Positions 1-11,285 of a stretch of DNA of 64,000 bases are shown here, piece by piece. Below the pieces are notes generated by a model. It had not been told where the DNA came from. It worked only from the letters and a program-made list of their open reading frames with translations, and did no database searches. The stretch comes from Odontesthes bonariensis (taxonomy: Eukaryota > Chordata > Actinopteri > Atheriniformes > Atherinopsidae): contig NC_134506.1 in NCBI RefSeq assembly GCF_027942865.1, positions 15,646,436-15,710,435 on the forward strand. The letters run 5' to 3'. The translations under genes were made by a program, and so were the position numbers. How positions within the stretch are numbered: position 1 is the stretch's first letter; each line of letters begins with the position of its first letter.

Positions 1-82
1 CACCTTTAATTTATTTTTTAATAAGTCTACTCTGTATTAACCCTTCTGTTTGACAATAAGACCACTTTAATCTTCCTTCTAG

Positions 83-466
83 ATTATCCCGAGGTCGACT
101 CAATGATGCATTCCAATTAGATGACTCGACACTGGAGTTTGTAGGTGTCCCTCCAACACTGGCCCCGCCAGTGGAGCAACCGGTGGAGGTGTGGCTGGTG
201 GTATTTGGCGTGATTATGGGCATCGTGGTGCTACTGGGCGTCTACCTCATATTCTCTGGTGTCAGAGAGCGCAGGAAGTGAGTTTAGTCTTGAGAAAATA
301 TCTGTTACGGCAGATCAATCAGTTTGATGACAGTGAAACATGTTCTGTTTCTTGTGTTTAAAGGAGACCTCCAAAGGCTGCTGTGGATAATCCTTACGAT
401 ACAGATTTTGATGGACAAAGTAACAAAGCCTATGATGACAGTGACAATGAACAAACTGGATTATGA
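83..466 (+). CDS. ace2: Angiotensin-converting enzyme 2, last two coding exons (partial)
   Basis: Two exons, 83-277 and 364-466, joined in phase; the rest of the gene lies left of the window. They encode the end of the collectrin-like neck ([15 protein letters not shown]), a single transmembrane helix ([16 protein letters not shown] and following), a basic stop-transfer (RERRK) and a cytoplasmic tail containing NPY and ending in QTGL. ACE2 is a type I membrane carboxypeptidase that trims angiotensin II and partners amino-acid transporters in epithelia; its catalytic domain is outside this window. Acceptor AG is at 81-82, the donor reads AA|GTGAGT and the stop is TGA at 464-466. Collectrin (cltrn) is the main alternative because it shares the neck and helix, but the tail with NPY and a terminal QT-x-hydrophobic pattern fits ACE2 better. 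Neighbouring pir and vegfd support the assignment. Confidence 0.85.
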
Positions 467-1215
467 GCTCATGAAGGATGAAGGGATGATTCGTGAATCG
501 TAGTGGAATGGTTTCCTTTTCATCATGGCTTCTGATCAACATCATCATAACTGCAAAATGTAAATATGTGTGAAAGTCTTAGTTTGTGTTAGAATTTTGA
601 GCCTCATCATGTAAAGTTAATACACTTGTTAACAAAAAGTACACTTAATCACTGTATACCCACTGTTCTTCCATGTTATTGTACTTCAATTGTACATTTT
701 AACATATAGATTGTATATTTTAGTAGTCTTGTTCCTATGAATGCCTTAGGCAAAAATACTCAATATTGTTATAGATAATTATATTGATCAAACTGTACAT
801 ATTGATTTAGTTTACTTACTGTAAACATTATAAGTTTCGGGTTTTATCAGTATGAAAGGATGACAGCAAGGGGAACTTGTGTTGTCAATACTATTTAAAG
901 CAGCACAAATGTTTGAATAATAGCAAATTTAAAAACAGCACAATATTCTGATAACACTCTTATCTTACAATATGATTTACTTGCAATTGTTTAAAGCTGT
1001 ATTTCCAGCATGGCTTATTTCAGAAGGTATACTTTTTCCACATTTCACCTAAACAGAAGAGGGAATCCCCCTTTGACAATCAACTGAGAGCTTTCAAGTT
1101 TTCTTTTTAAAAATAGATTTTGTATTTGTATTAGTTTTTAGAATATTAAGTCAAATATTGCCTGTTGTACAACTGAGAGGAGCATAAGAAAATAAAATTT
1201 TTACATGGAAACATT
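467..1215 (+). other. ace2: ace2 3' UTR with polyadenylation signal
   Basis: AT-rich sequence without an open frame follows the ace2 stop. A canonical AATAAA is at 1191-1196. The transcript end near 1215 is inferred from the signal. Confidence 0.5.
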
Positions 1216-1249
1216 TGGTCACACATTGCTGCTGCCACATTAGATTAGA

Positions 1250-1545
1250 ATGCAGATCTCAGATCAACACCACTGGAACAGGATGGAACTGGACAGGTTG
1301 CCAGTCCATCACATGGCCACAAAGAGACAAACAAGACAAATAATCATCCACACTCACTGCTCGGGTCAATTTAGAATCACCAATTAACCTAATATGCTTA
1401 TTTTTTGGCTAGTGGGAGGAAGCCAGAGTACGCGGAGAGAACCCACACATACATGGGTAGAACATGCAGCAGGGATTTGAAGCAGGAACCCTCTTGCTGT
1501 GAGGCAGTAGTGCTAACCACCATGCCACTGCATTCTGGATCAACA
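1250..1545. repeat. Interspersed retroelement fragment, family shared with 3970-4350, 20080-20275 and 31204-31480
   Basis: Contains the diagnostic string GGGAGGAAGCCAGAGTACGC, then GAGAGAACCCAC and a tail reading 'gtgctaaccaccatgccac'. The same ordered blocks recur at 3970-4350 and, in part, near 20.1 and 31.2 kb. This is a very common fish interspersed repeat; I do not assign its class (LINE 3' end or SINE). Confidence 0.6.
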
Positions 1546-2057
1546 TTGCTGAAGTATTACATTTAAAAAAACTTCAAAAAACTTTTCATTAGACATATAA
1601 TTTGTTGTATTTTTTCATGTGCAAGACATGAGCACTTTTAAATTGTTTACCAGGAAATAGCAAGCTACAAAATATCATTAAAAACACCTACGAACTGACA
1701 TTATTGTGATTGATGGGCCAAATACTGGCGCGCTGGGGACAAAAAACACACGACAGTCATATAAAAACATCAATTTCCATTAGATCAGAGTAAACCAATT
1801 GAATTCTATTACAATATTATGTCCGGTTGAGTTAAAAGGGACCTGCCAAATATCAACTGCACCCAGCCTGCTTTTCTCATGTTTCAATAAAAGTAACACC
1901 CTCGGTCATTTGAGCTGACACAAAAACTGTACCACATTTGAATGAAAGACGGTTGTATTATACATATCTACGCACCTCTGCTATAGCAGAATTCGACAAA
2001 GTGATGCTGATATCTGTCACTGAACCAGATGGTTCAAACGAGAGTGAATATCGTGGT

Positions 2058-2063
2058 TTTATT
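2058..2063 (-). other. il1fma: Polyadenylation signal for the minus-strand IL-1 family gene
   Basis: TTTATT on + reads AATAAA on -, about 112 nt downstream of the stop at 2175-2177. Placement suits a short 3' UTR. Confidence 0.5.
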
Positions 2064-2174
2064 CTTTTTAACATAGCTTTTGAGTTACAGATAAAAATGC
2101 ATTTTAAAAGAGAAGAACTTTTAAATGTTGACCTGACTTGACTGAGAAGAGGGTCTGAAAAAGACAACTCTCAA

Positions 2175-5100
2175 TCACTTCTGAATGACGAAGAGGAACG
2201 ATGGGTCTTCTCGACCTCCATCCAGCTTTTCCATTTCCACTAAGTCTGGGTTGACTATACAAATGAACCATCCGGAATGGAGCGCCGATTCAAACCTCCG
2301 CTGTTTTGTCCGGTCAGCCTTCATGTAGAAGACATAAGCGAGGGTGTTGTCATCATTCTTGGAGATCTGCTTCAGCCTCTGCTTTTCGCATGTCTACAAA
2401 AATCAAAATCCATTGAGTCATCTTGTTTAACTCTCATTAGAAATAATTAAAAAAGAAAGGTGTTTTAATGTAAACTCAACTAAATAACATGTGATGTACT
2501 TTTATATTTGAAGCGAGGAGGTGTCATGTTGCATTACACTTCGAGGTGTTTCAGGTATCTCACATGCCTTTCATGACAGCTCCTGGTAACTTTTAAACTG
2601 TCAGCGGGGTGGCTTTTAACATCAGAGGTTAGAGTTAATGAAGAATAAGTACTGCAAGAATTTCACCAAGTTCAGTTTAACCCTACATAGACGGGACAGT
2701 GACATTTAGAAATACCGATGCCTTGATGTTAGCAAAGCAGATGCAGAGCAGGAAGAAGTATCTCATCCGTGACCTTGTTTAAATTTCAGTAATTGTTGGC
2801 TGTAAGAACTCTTATTGGCAGATGCTTTGTGTCAGTTTTTATTTTCATTACTCTCTTCAAAATGTCTTGGGATGTGAAATTTAGCTGTTTTGCATTGAAA
2901 CAACTTTTTCACTTTTGCCTCAGAAAATTAGTTGTTTCTGTACTGCTACTTGTATCAGACTTTTTTTTTTTTTTTTACAAAAGTATTGTAGCTTCTACTT
3001 GAATAAAGATTGTGTGTACTTTTGTTGACAAGTGTCAATCATATGAGTTGACACTCAAGTTAACAGTCATTAGAATGCTGTGTTTCCTCTCCCTGAGTAA
3101 CCACAGCTGAGTTATATCTATATATTCAGGAAAGGAACTAAAAGGAAAAATACATTACTCCATTGTCATACCTCCACCTGTAAGAACACCTTATCTCCTT
3201 CCTTGCAGCACCTGAGAAAGCAGTTGGAGTCAGTAAGGTTTAGCACCACTGGCATTCCTTTGAAAGACATGTCCATCCTATTTGACTTGTAGTAGTAGAT
3301 GGTGATTCTCTCTGAACACAAAGGAAATAGAATGTCATGTTAACACTTTTTCTCCTGTAGGCAAATCCCATTTTCTCATGTGATACTGAGCTGTGAATTA
3401 GTCATGTTGATGTGTACTGCGCTAAATGACTAACCTGGATTTGGTGAAGAATACGGAGTCTTCTGTGAGCAGATACCTCTTAGGTAGTGGTGAGACGGTA
3501 CATGTTCAATTAAGACTTTCGAGAGCTTTTCCTGTCTGAAAATGATACTTCCTCTTGGAACTGAAAGCCACACAGAGAACAAACAGAGGCCATGCAGTTT
3601 GTAACCCAGCAATCTTTACCCTATTTTAAGAATGTGAGAAGTCTAAAGCAACAACAGCACAGCCTGTATGAATATAAAAATATTTCAATAAAACAAGGAT
3701 AACACCAAAATACAATCCCTCAGATATGTGGACTAAACTACAAGTTGGCAAAGACTCGCTTCACTCCATCAGTAAGAAAACAGTGTTTGTAAAGATAAAG
3801 TAATAAAAGATGTTGATACTTCTTATATTTCTTCCTCAGATATTGCATGATCGTCTGCCCTGATAAAGGCAAACTAACAACAGAAATTACAATAATACAG
3901 GTGAGTCACACATTGTCCTGTTCTTTCTCTGGAAAAGTTTAAGATTTAGTTTTTTCTAAAGTAGACTAAATAACTATCCATCCATGCGTCCATTTTCTGT
4001 ACCCGCTTAATCCAATTCTGGGTGACAAGGAGGCTGGAGCCTATCCCAGCTGATGCCGTGTGAGAGGCAGGTACACCCTGGATGGGTTAGTCCGTCACAG
4101 GGATACACAGAGACAAATGAGACAAACAACCATGCACACTCACGCTCACACCTGGGGTCAATATAGAATCACCAGTCAACCTAATATGTATTTTTTTTTA
4201 AAAATTGGGAGGAAGCCGGAGCACCAGAGAGAACCCATGTATGCTTGGGGAAAACATACTCACCACAGAGGGGCCCCGGCAAAGATTCGAACAAGAAACA
4301 CTTTGCTATGAGGCGACAGTGCTAACCACCACACCACCAAGCAGCCCCGCCAAATAACATTAGAAACAAATAATGTGGAACAATATAAAGATTAACTGCT
4401 GTTATTAGTTGCATATGAGAAAAATGAAAATGAGTGAAGGCAGGAGACTTAAAGCCAACTCACTCACCAACTGTCACTGTGCTGGATTCTGCCACCACAA
4501 TGACGTCGTTGAGGGTACATCCTGTGCTATGACATCCCTGGCATGGGCTTCCGGTATCGCAGCCCCTGCCACTCACCACAGAGATGCTGGTTTTCATCAT
4601 CTGAATAACAAGCAGGTCTCCCCCCTCTCCATTCTCCTCATTTTTATCTTGGCAAACATCCTCCTCTAGATCTGATGTGGCCTCTTCCGCTCCCTCTGGC
4701 CCAACTATACTTTCTTCCTCCCTCATCATCACCCAGGAAAAACTCAGAACTGTTGACTCCTTGGAGACGGGTTGTAAAGTGTCCTCTTCTGCGGGAGACT
4801 GCTCAGCTTCTCCCCTCTTCTTGACCGCCTTGTGCACTGTCTAAAAAAAAGAAATGGGAAGTCCCAGTTTTTGAATTTTTTTGGAAAGAATCAACAGAAA
4901 GCTTAACAATGATATATATAAAAAAAAAACAGACAAAGAACCACGACCCGCCCTAATATGCCAAAATACAAAATCACAACAATACAGCCTTAAATTAATA
5001 CAAAACTATAACTTTAATGCATTCCACATGTTTGGAACCTCTTTCTCACGGTCCTTGGGTCACTTCCCTCTTTCAAAAGACAGAAACACTAAACAATGAT

Positions 5101-7279
5101 GTTACGCAGATCTCACAAGTGGAGCTGCTAGCCATTCAACTGAAACAGAATAAAGAAAATAAAGTCTAAAATAAAATGTCTGCCTTGGAGATGTCCAGTG
5201 TTTGAGACTGTGGCATCACACAAGCTCACCAGCATTGGATTCCCCTTAGAAAGCATTTGGGCCAACTCCTCAGGTGTGAGATCCTGCAGGTCAACACCAT
5301 TTATCTCCATCAGCTTGTCTCCTCTTCTGGGAAAAAAATAAAACAGACATCTTATTTATCAGACCCCTGTGATATGATATGACTACTTATGTTACAAAAC
5401 ATTCACTAAATATATCTAAAAAGCTGGATAAAATTCTAAATTCAGTTGTTCAAAGGCAGTCTAAAATTATAGTAAAATGTGAGTCAACATGAGTCATAAA
5501 AGAGAAAAAAAAAATCAATACATGGAAATCTTAATGTTTACTAAAATCCTTTATTGAAATCTAACATGATATATTATATAGGTGTTTGTATTATGTGCAT
5601 ACATCAATTATAGGGTGTCAGTCCCTAACCCAAGCCTCCTACTATTCAAATTTTTAAGAATCATATAGAAATTATCTTTTTACACAGTTGACATGGCAAT
5701 GCAAGGCCGTTTTTTCTCTTTTTTTCAACCCATAGGCCAAAATTGATATTCCAGATATTACATATAGCCTAATTCCCAGAATAAACATGTATTTCCATGT
5801 AAATAAGATTGGTTACTAATATGGATTGTTATCAACAAAACAGGCAATATATGAAAAAATTATAACAAAAGATAATCAATTAATTAGATTAATCAATCGC
5901 TTGGCGCTATTTTTCTCTACCTTCGTATCACTTTGGGCTGTATAAACCGTGCAGACCGAAGTGCAGACCGAGCAGTGAGCATGTCTTCTCATCTATATCA
6001 TGTTCTGTTAAATAATTAAGCCTATTTAAACTAACACAGACTTCTACTCAGCCAACAGAAAGAAGGCAGATGCCCGTAAAACGGGTGGTGGCCCAGCACC
6101 GCCACCTCTAATGGAGGCAAAGGAGCTGGCCCTAAGAAAGAATATTAGAAGGCCAGTGGCTGAGGGAATCCCTGGAGGGAGTCCACCCCCAAGACACAAG
6201 TGCCTTTATAAAGTGTAATAGGCCTATAGATATATTTTTTAAGCCTATTCATACAAATATTTATTTGTCTTTTATGTTTTCTTCTCTTTTGCCCCAACAG
6301 ATTCTGATGGTGCCGCTCAAAAAGATAATTTTCTGGAAATGCTAAAACATCAATGCGCAGTCTGATAACCATCTCCCGATGAATATTTAATTCTGTGCGC
6401 AGTAATGCTGCACCTTCATCCACGGGATCGTTGTCAAAAAGACATGCCATGTTCGTGAGAAAAGTCTCCTACTGTGCCTACAGTTACCCCTCTTTCTCTG
6501 ATTTGAGTTACCTCCCTTTGTGAAACGGAAAACTCAGAGTTTCCCTCATGTCAGGGTTACGAAACTCAGAGTTTTCACTAAACCTGCTTTGTGAAATGGA
6601 CCTCTGCTCTTCCCCACATCATATACCATTATCCAATCCAATTTTATTTATAAAGCACTTTACAACAACCTCAGTTGACCAAAGTGCTGTACAGAAAAAT
6701 AAAAACAAAAAATTAAAAGAATAAAATACAAGAATAAATTAAAAGACATAAAACAGCTATATAATTTAAAACAATAATATTACTAAAATAAATTTAAAAA
6801 AATAATTATACATTCAACATCTCACATCGTGTCGAAAGCCAAGGAGAAGAGAATTGTTTTAAGATATGATTTAAAAACAGACAGAGAGGAAGCCTGTCTG
6901 ACGTGGAGAGGCAGATCGTTCCACAGATTAGGAGCAGCCACAGCAAAGACACGGTCACCTCTGAGCTTGCGCTTTGTTTTCGGTTTTCATTACAATAACC
7001 CTAACCATGTGGAGAGTGTTATAGAGTGCTATACCTGAAAAACTTTTTTTTTTCACTTCCCTTACTGTACTTCACCACATTTTCCACATCGTAGTGATGC
7101 TTCCCCTCATGGATCTGGTGTACAATCAGCACGGCTCCATTAACAACACCATCCTGAAATGCAGGAATAAATAAACAAACCTGAACTCTTCCAAACAAAG
7201 GACGTCAACAAATATACACACTCAAATTATCTCATAAACAGTGGTGAAAACCGTTGAGGACACCCACCTTCAGGTCCAT
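2175..7279 (-). CDS. il1fma: Interleukin-1 family cytokine with PDZ-like N-terminal region
   Basis: Seven coding exons (transcription order): 7279-7268, 7153-7035, 5326-5230, 4840-4468, 3560-3435, 3311-3172, 2393-2175. All junctions are GT-AG and in phase, giving 361 residues. The first coding exon encodes only MDLK. Residues 5 to about 80 read like a PDZ domain: an early hydrophobic strand (GAVLIVHQIH), then RRGDKLMEINGVDLQ, LTPEELAQML and a final strand PMLTVHK. Residues 81-200 are acidic and probably disordered, with a cysteine cluster (GCDTGSPCQGCHSTGC). Residues about 200-361 form the IL-1 beta-trefoil, with RRFESALHSGWFICIV matching the family signature region, and the protein ends FLFVIQK. 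No signal peptide is visible, as in classical IL-1 cytokines. IL-1 family members act as secreted receptor ligands; receptor and direction (agonist or antagonist) cannot be read here. The symbol is my best match to the teleost IL-1 family member A; IL-1 family membership itself is much firmer. Confidence 0.8.
3970..4350. repeat. Interspersed retroelement copy in an IL-1 gene intron
   Basis: The fullest copy of the family in this window. It starts 'catccatccatgcgtccatt', passes 'tcccagctgatgccgtgtga' and ends 'gctaaccaccacaccacc'. It lies in the intron between the exons ending 3560 and starting 4468 and does not touch a splice site. Confidence 0.65.
5890..6610 (+). mobile_element. PIF/Harbinger-type transposon remnant (Myb/SANT-like protein fragment)
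   Basis: On +, 6060-6180 encodes a fragment like the DNA-binding companion protein of fish Harbinger elements (KTGGGPAPPPL, then RPVAEGIPGG), then frames break. The right end, 6490-6605, carries subterminal 'actcagagttttcac' repeats often seen beside such elements. No transposase is left and the left boundary is uncertain. The 5' part (5900-5985) shares short blocks with 40812-40960, including 'gcagaccgagcagt'. It sits in an intron of the minus-strand IL-1 gene. Confidence 0.5.
6630..6990. repeat. Interspersed repeat, probable LINE-derived 3' region
   Basis: Starts 'ccaatccaattttatttata', has an A-rich stretch, then a coding-like block 'cagatcgttccacagattag' that I associate with fish LINE 3' ends. 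No intact frame. It ends just before the IL-1 gene exon at 7035. Confidence 0.4.
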
Positions 7280-8400
7280 GTTGCTGGCTGGTGTTAGTAA
7301 TGGCAAAGTGGCAAAAAAAAATGGCAAACCGAACCCACCAGTGATCGCAGCAGCTTTTTAAAGCTTTCTGTAAGCTTGTGCTTCTGCTGAGTAGAAGGGG
7401 AAGTAGGAATGTGGAGCCACTGGCACAGCTGTAGATGGGGAACTGATGTCTAAAGAGGAAGTAAGTGAAGAACTGTAAATCTTTGATGAAAAGGGACACC
7501 GTTTTTTTAACAGAACTTGCAACATTCTATGGAAGAACAAGAGGTGAGGATTCAATGACAGAAATAATGTAGCAATTATATGGAAAGTTCCCAATCATGT
7601 GATTTTATTTTACTCTCACACACATGTGTACTGGTCTGACCTTTGCAGACAAGTAAAATAAAAAGCCAAATCTTTAGCTTCTATTTCTTGATTTTCACAT
7701 TTGGACCAACAACACAAGAACAGCATTAGAGTGTCAAAATTCAGAATGAAAATTATGCAAAGAGAAGAGGAAACAAGATTGGACTGTTGTGCATGGGAAC
7801 TAATGGGAGAAATGTACATAACTTCCTCTCTATAATACTAAAGTTCTATCATCTAGAGTAAACAATCCTTTTTACCATTGTGGTTTTTTTTTTATATATA
7901 TATAAAACGACACAGAAGTAATAATGGTTTTTCACAAGCCACGACTTTCAATGAGTAAATTTTTTTCCACATCAAAACAGGGCAATAAAGCAAGAGGGAT
8001 GGACATAACAATTTTTGATCAGAAAAAAAAGGTGCTTTGGAGGGTTGTCTTGTAAACATAGTTCTGCTTTCATTCATCTACAATTATGTATTTCCTAAAT
8101 ATTTGAAAGTGTGCATTGTGAAACTGCCAGCTATGAGAATCAAGTGGTTGTAGTGAGCTACTTCGTCTGCACATTGAGGGTCAGGAAACCATGATGAGAT
8201 AATCTGTCGGTGCTGTTTGAAAGGAGTTGAAAGTGGGAAAAACTGTTTTTAAATATACATGTGATACGTACTTAGCCCATGAATGTCAAGGTCACCGAGG
8301 TCAGACAGCTGATATGTCCGAAGTAAAAAGATTGTAGGAATCTATCCTGACATCTTGCTCGGTGGGACTTTGTGGATGTTCTGCAATACAAGTTGGGGGG
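7280..8400. other. 5' side of the minus-strand IL-1 gene, no further coding seen
   Basis: The ATG exon (7268-7279) must be preceded by 5' UTR and a promoter within this interval or just beyond. The sequence is AT-rich, with a poly-T/TA run at about 7885-7905. I see no ORF with recognisable protein character and cannot place the transcription start. Confidence 0.3.
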
Positions 8401-8520
8401 GGGGGTTATCACAACTTAAGTGGAAAATGCAGTAAAAGCGAGGCCAAGCAGGAGCTTCAGGCTGCAACAGCCACCAAAGCTTCCTGCTAGCTAGCTTGGA
8501 TTCAGCTTATCAGTTATCTG
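8401..8520 (+). other. Possible untranslated first exon of the flavoprotein gene
   Basis: A strong donor (TATCTG|GTGAGT) follows position 8520. The first coding exon at 11286 begins directly after an acceptor, so at least one upstream untranslated exon is required. Pairing the two is inference; other donors in 8.5-11.2 kb could serve. Confidence 0.25.
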
Positions 8521-8825
8521 GTGAGTGGTGTATTTCTAATATTGTAGAAAGCAACAGAAAGGAACTCTGTTACAATTCTGATGCATCAACTTGTTTACAA
8601 CCTTATCTAATTTAACTTTGTCTTCTTCAGAATCGCTCTTTAGTTCAAACATTTACTGTTAAATAACCAAAACAGTGAAAAGTGCTAAAAATGGCACAGG
8701 TTAAACACAGTCAGAGTAAACAGGGCAGGCAGTGTCATCTGCTCGTGGATGGAGATATGAGTAGGGAAATATTAGCATATTAATGAATGTGGAAAAGGGT
8801 ATTGTCATACCACAAACCAATTTAA

Positions 8826-10065
8826 AGGTGCCATGGCATGAAAATAAATGGAGGCTTTTATATATTTTTATAGGCTTTAGTGGTCCCCTAATACTGTATC
8901 TGAGTTTTTTGTATCTGAGAAAGGCGGGGCAAAGCGGAGGGTGGGGGTGTGGCCTTACTTACGCCCATGGTACCTTGCGCAAATGTTTTGTGAATCGCTA
9001 TGGCACGTAGAGGCACGGCAGCCCTATGCCGTAAAACTAGCGAAACCTGTTGAAATGAGCTTACTTTGACAATATGACGAACTAGTTAGTGAACAACTTT
9101 CCTAACACAGTCAAACATCAAGCAAGTGCTACACAAGACACAGCAAGACAACAAAAAAGGCGTGCGTGAAGGGGAAAGCAGGAGTGAGGATTTTGACATT
9201 CTCATCTGATTGCTCTGGTTTGCAAAGATGCACGTAGCGCTAGCGCTGGAACCATGAATGAATCATTATCCTGATGAAATGCACTGAATTTGCGGATTCA
9301 TTCTTCTTCGGGAAGCTTGAAGTAGGGGGTTTTGGTCTAAAATGAGCGAGCTAACCATCTCATGGGCATGCAAACACCTCCAACAGCCCATTTGGCAGAG
9401 ATAAGAGCTTGCAGATGCTATTAGCTGCATAGCTAACGATACAAACCCTTTCCTGTGGTAACAAGCTATGTAACTATACTGTACATACAGGAAAGCAACA
9501 CAATTATAGAGCGTTAAATTACTTACTTGTCCGAGGTCTGTAGTTGGGCCAAAGAGAGTTGGTACTGATCCAGGGTTAATTTTCAGACGGTCGGCAATGC
9601 CAGCTCGGTATTGGCCCAAGTTCTGGAAACATTGGTCGGTGAAATGTTTGGTGCACACATACACAAATCTCTTCGGTTCTGTCGTCACTTTCCCAGAAAA
9701 AACACAATCTGTCCACTGGCTCTTTAGAGGTTCTGATGCAGGAGCTCTAAACAGATGTTTTACATCCATATACAGCGCAATGAGCTGGCCAAAGAGCTGT
9801 GGGCGGGGAAGGGCAGTTTTGGCATAGCCATATATGGGCTCTGGGTGGAAACAACCTTCACGTCATAAGCGGGCACACGTCATAAGCGGCGGCTTTCCCG
9901 ACCAGGCCATCTGCATGGTCACATTTCCAAAGGCGGAGAATAATTTCCAGTGCATGGTTTAGGTCTATCGTCATTTTTAGCCACTGGGGGACCGCAGGCA
10001 GGCTAGAGGAACTCATAATAATGTTAAACAACCTTAAAAAGTGAAAATTTCATGCCATGGCTCCT
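8826..10065. mobile_element. Kolobok-like DNA transposon, 1240 bp, TTAA target sites
   Basis: Left end AGGTGCCATGGCATGAAAAT and right end, reverse complemented, AGGAGCCATGGCATGAAAT are terminal inverted repeats. Both are flanked by TTAA (8822-8825 and 10066-10069). TTAA duplication plus an internal THAP-domain fragment on the minus strand points to the Kolobok superfamily, whose transposases carry THAP domains; piggyBac also uses TTAA but has no THAP domain. The element is too short to encode a full transposase. Confidence 0.7.
9266..9769 (-). pseudogene. THAP-domain transposase fragment inside the Kolobok-like element
   Basis: A 167-codon minus-strand frame. Its first 80 or so residues look like the second half of a THAP zinc finger: VCTKHFTDQCF supplies the C-x2-H pair and VPTLFGP is the conserved AVPxxF-type box. 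The N-terminal cysteine pair of the C2CH finger is absent from the frame, and the remaining residues have no recognised domain. It is a decayed piece of a transposase and not a host gene. Confidence 0.55.
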
Positions 10066-10873
10066 TTAAGGTCACATAAGGTTATTTAAAGGCAGAAACT
10101 TTGAATTTTTTTAGGGGATTGATAACTTTTGGAGTTGACTTTGAATGAGATGATAAGAGACTTTTATTCTTTTTGTGAACAGAAAACAGGAATAAGTAAG
10201 ATGTTCATGTTAGTGCATGAGACTGCAAACATTTACACCTGTGTTATGGCTTTGATGTGTTGATACTGGGATGAGTGTGTTACTAAATTTATACAAGTAC
10301 ACACACATGCATGAATGCATGCATGCACACACACTGAAGCTATTTCCAGCTTTCCCTTTGGAGCTTGTGAAGTCCAACTAAATCTGTATAGGCTGGAGCA
10401 GATTGAGTTACATGAGAGTGACACGCAAAGTTTTCAAGCCCACCACCGTCTACTGCAGAATGCCAGAGCTGAGGGACCGACCACGTTTCCACCAAGCTGG
10501 CACACGCTGACAGGTCAACCAGGTACTGTGATGTACTGAACAAACAATATGATATTCTGCTGAATTGTTTGTGTATGGCAGCTGATAAAAGTTTTTATTA
10601 CAGTGGCAGCTGAATGTGCTCATGAATGCTATATTTTACTTGCTTAAATGGTCTTAATACTGGATAATCAACCGTTTTCACACAAACTTCCTGCTCAAAA
10701 AAGTGCTAATTGATATCTATTCAAGTAACACACATTGTGTTGCCTGGAATGGAAATCTTTAGTTCAGGTTTTCATGAGAACAAGTCATACAGAGTTCAAA
10801 GGACCTTTGGCTCTCAACATGTACATATTAAGTACAGTAACATAACAATTAACAGAAGTAACATAATCATCTT

Positions 10874-10957
<84 letters not shown>

Positions 10958-10985
10958 CTTTATTAATCCCGAGGGAAATTTAAGC
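10874..10985. repeat. (GATA)n microsatellite with LINE 3' tail
   Basis: About 20 perfect GATA units (10874-10956) run straight into 'actttattaatcccgaggga'. That junction is the usual 3' tail of a fish non-LTR retrotransposon, so the microsatellite probably grew from the element's tail. The same tail without the array is at 27150-27180, and its complement at 31625-31670. Confidence 0.8.
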
Positions 10986-11285
10986 ATAAAATCAAGAATC
11001 AAGCATAAAAACATCTCAGCATGAATAACAGTACAATAAAATTGTGAAATGCCTTCTGTTGAAAATTATTTTGTATACTTTGGTGTGCTGTAAACATTTC
11101 TGTGTTTTCACTGGAGATTAATTCTGGAATAAATATTGCAGTTTTACTGCAAAGCAATATGCTCTTGTTTAAGAAATTAACACTTATCAGAAGACATGCT
11201 TTGAAAGTATAATTAAGTCTTTTTCCACACTTGATTTGAGGAGTGATATAACCATGCCCTGGTCTGCCTGTGATGTGTGTTTCAG

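Noticed and set aside
9597-9827. Plus-strand frame in the Kolobok-like element
   Set aside because: Shadow of the minus-strand THAP frame.
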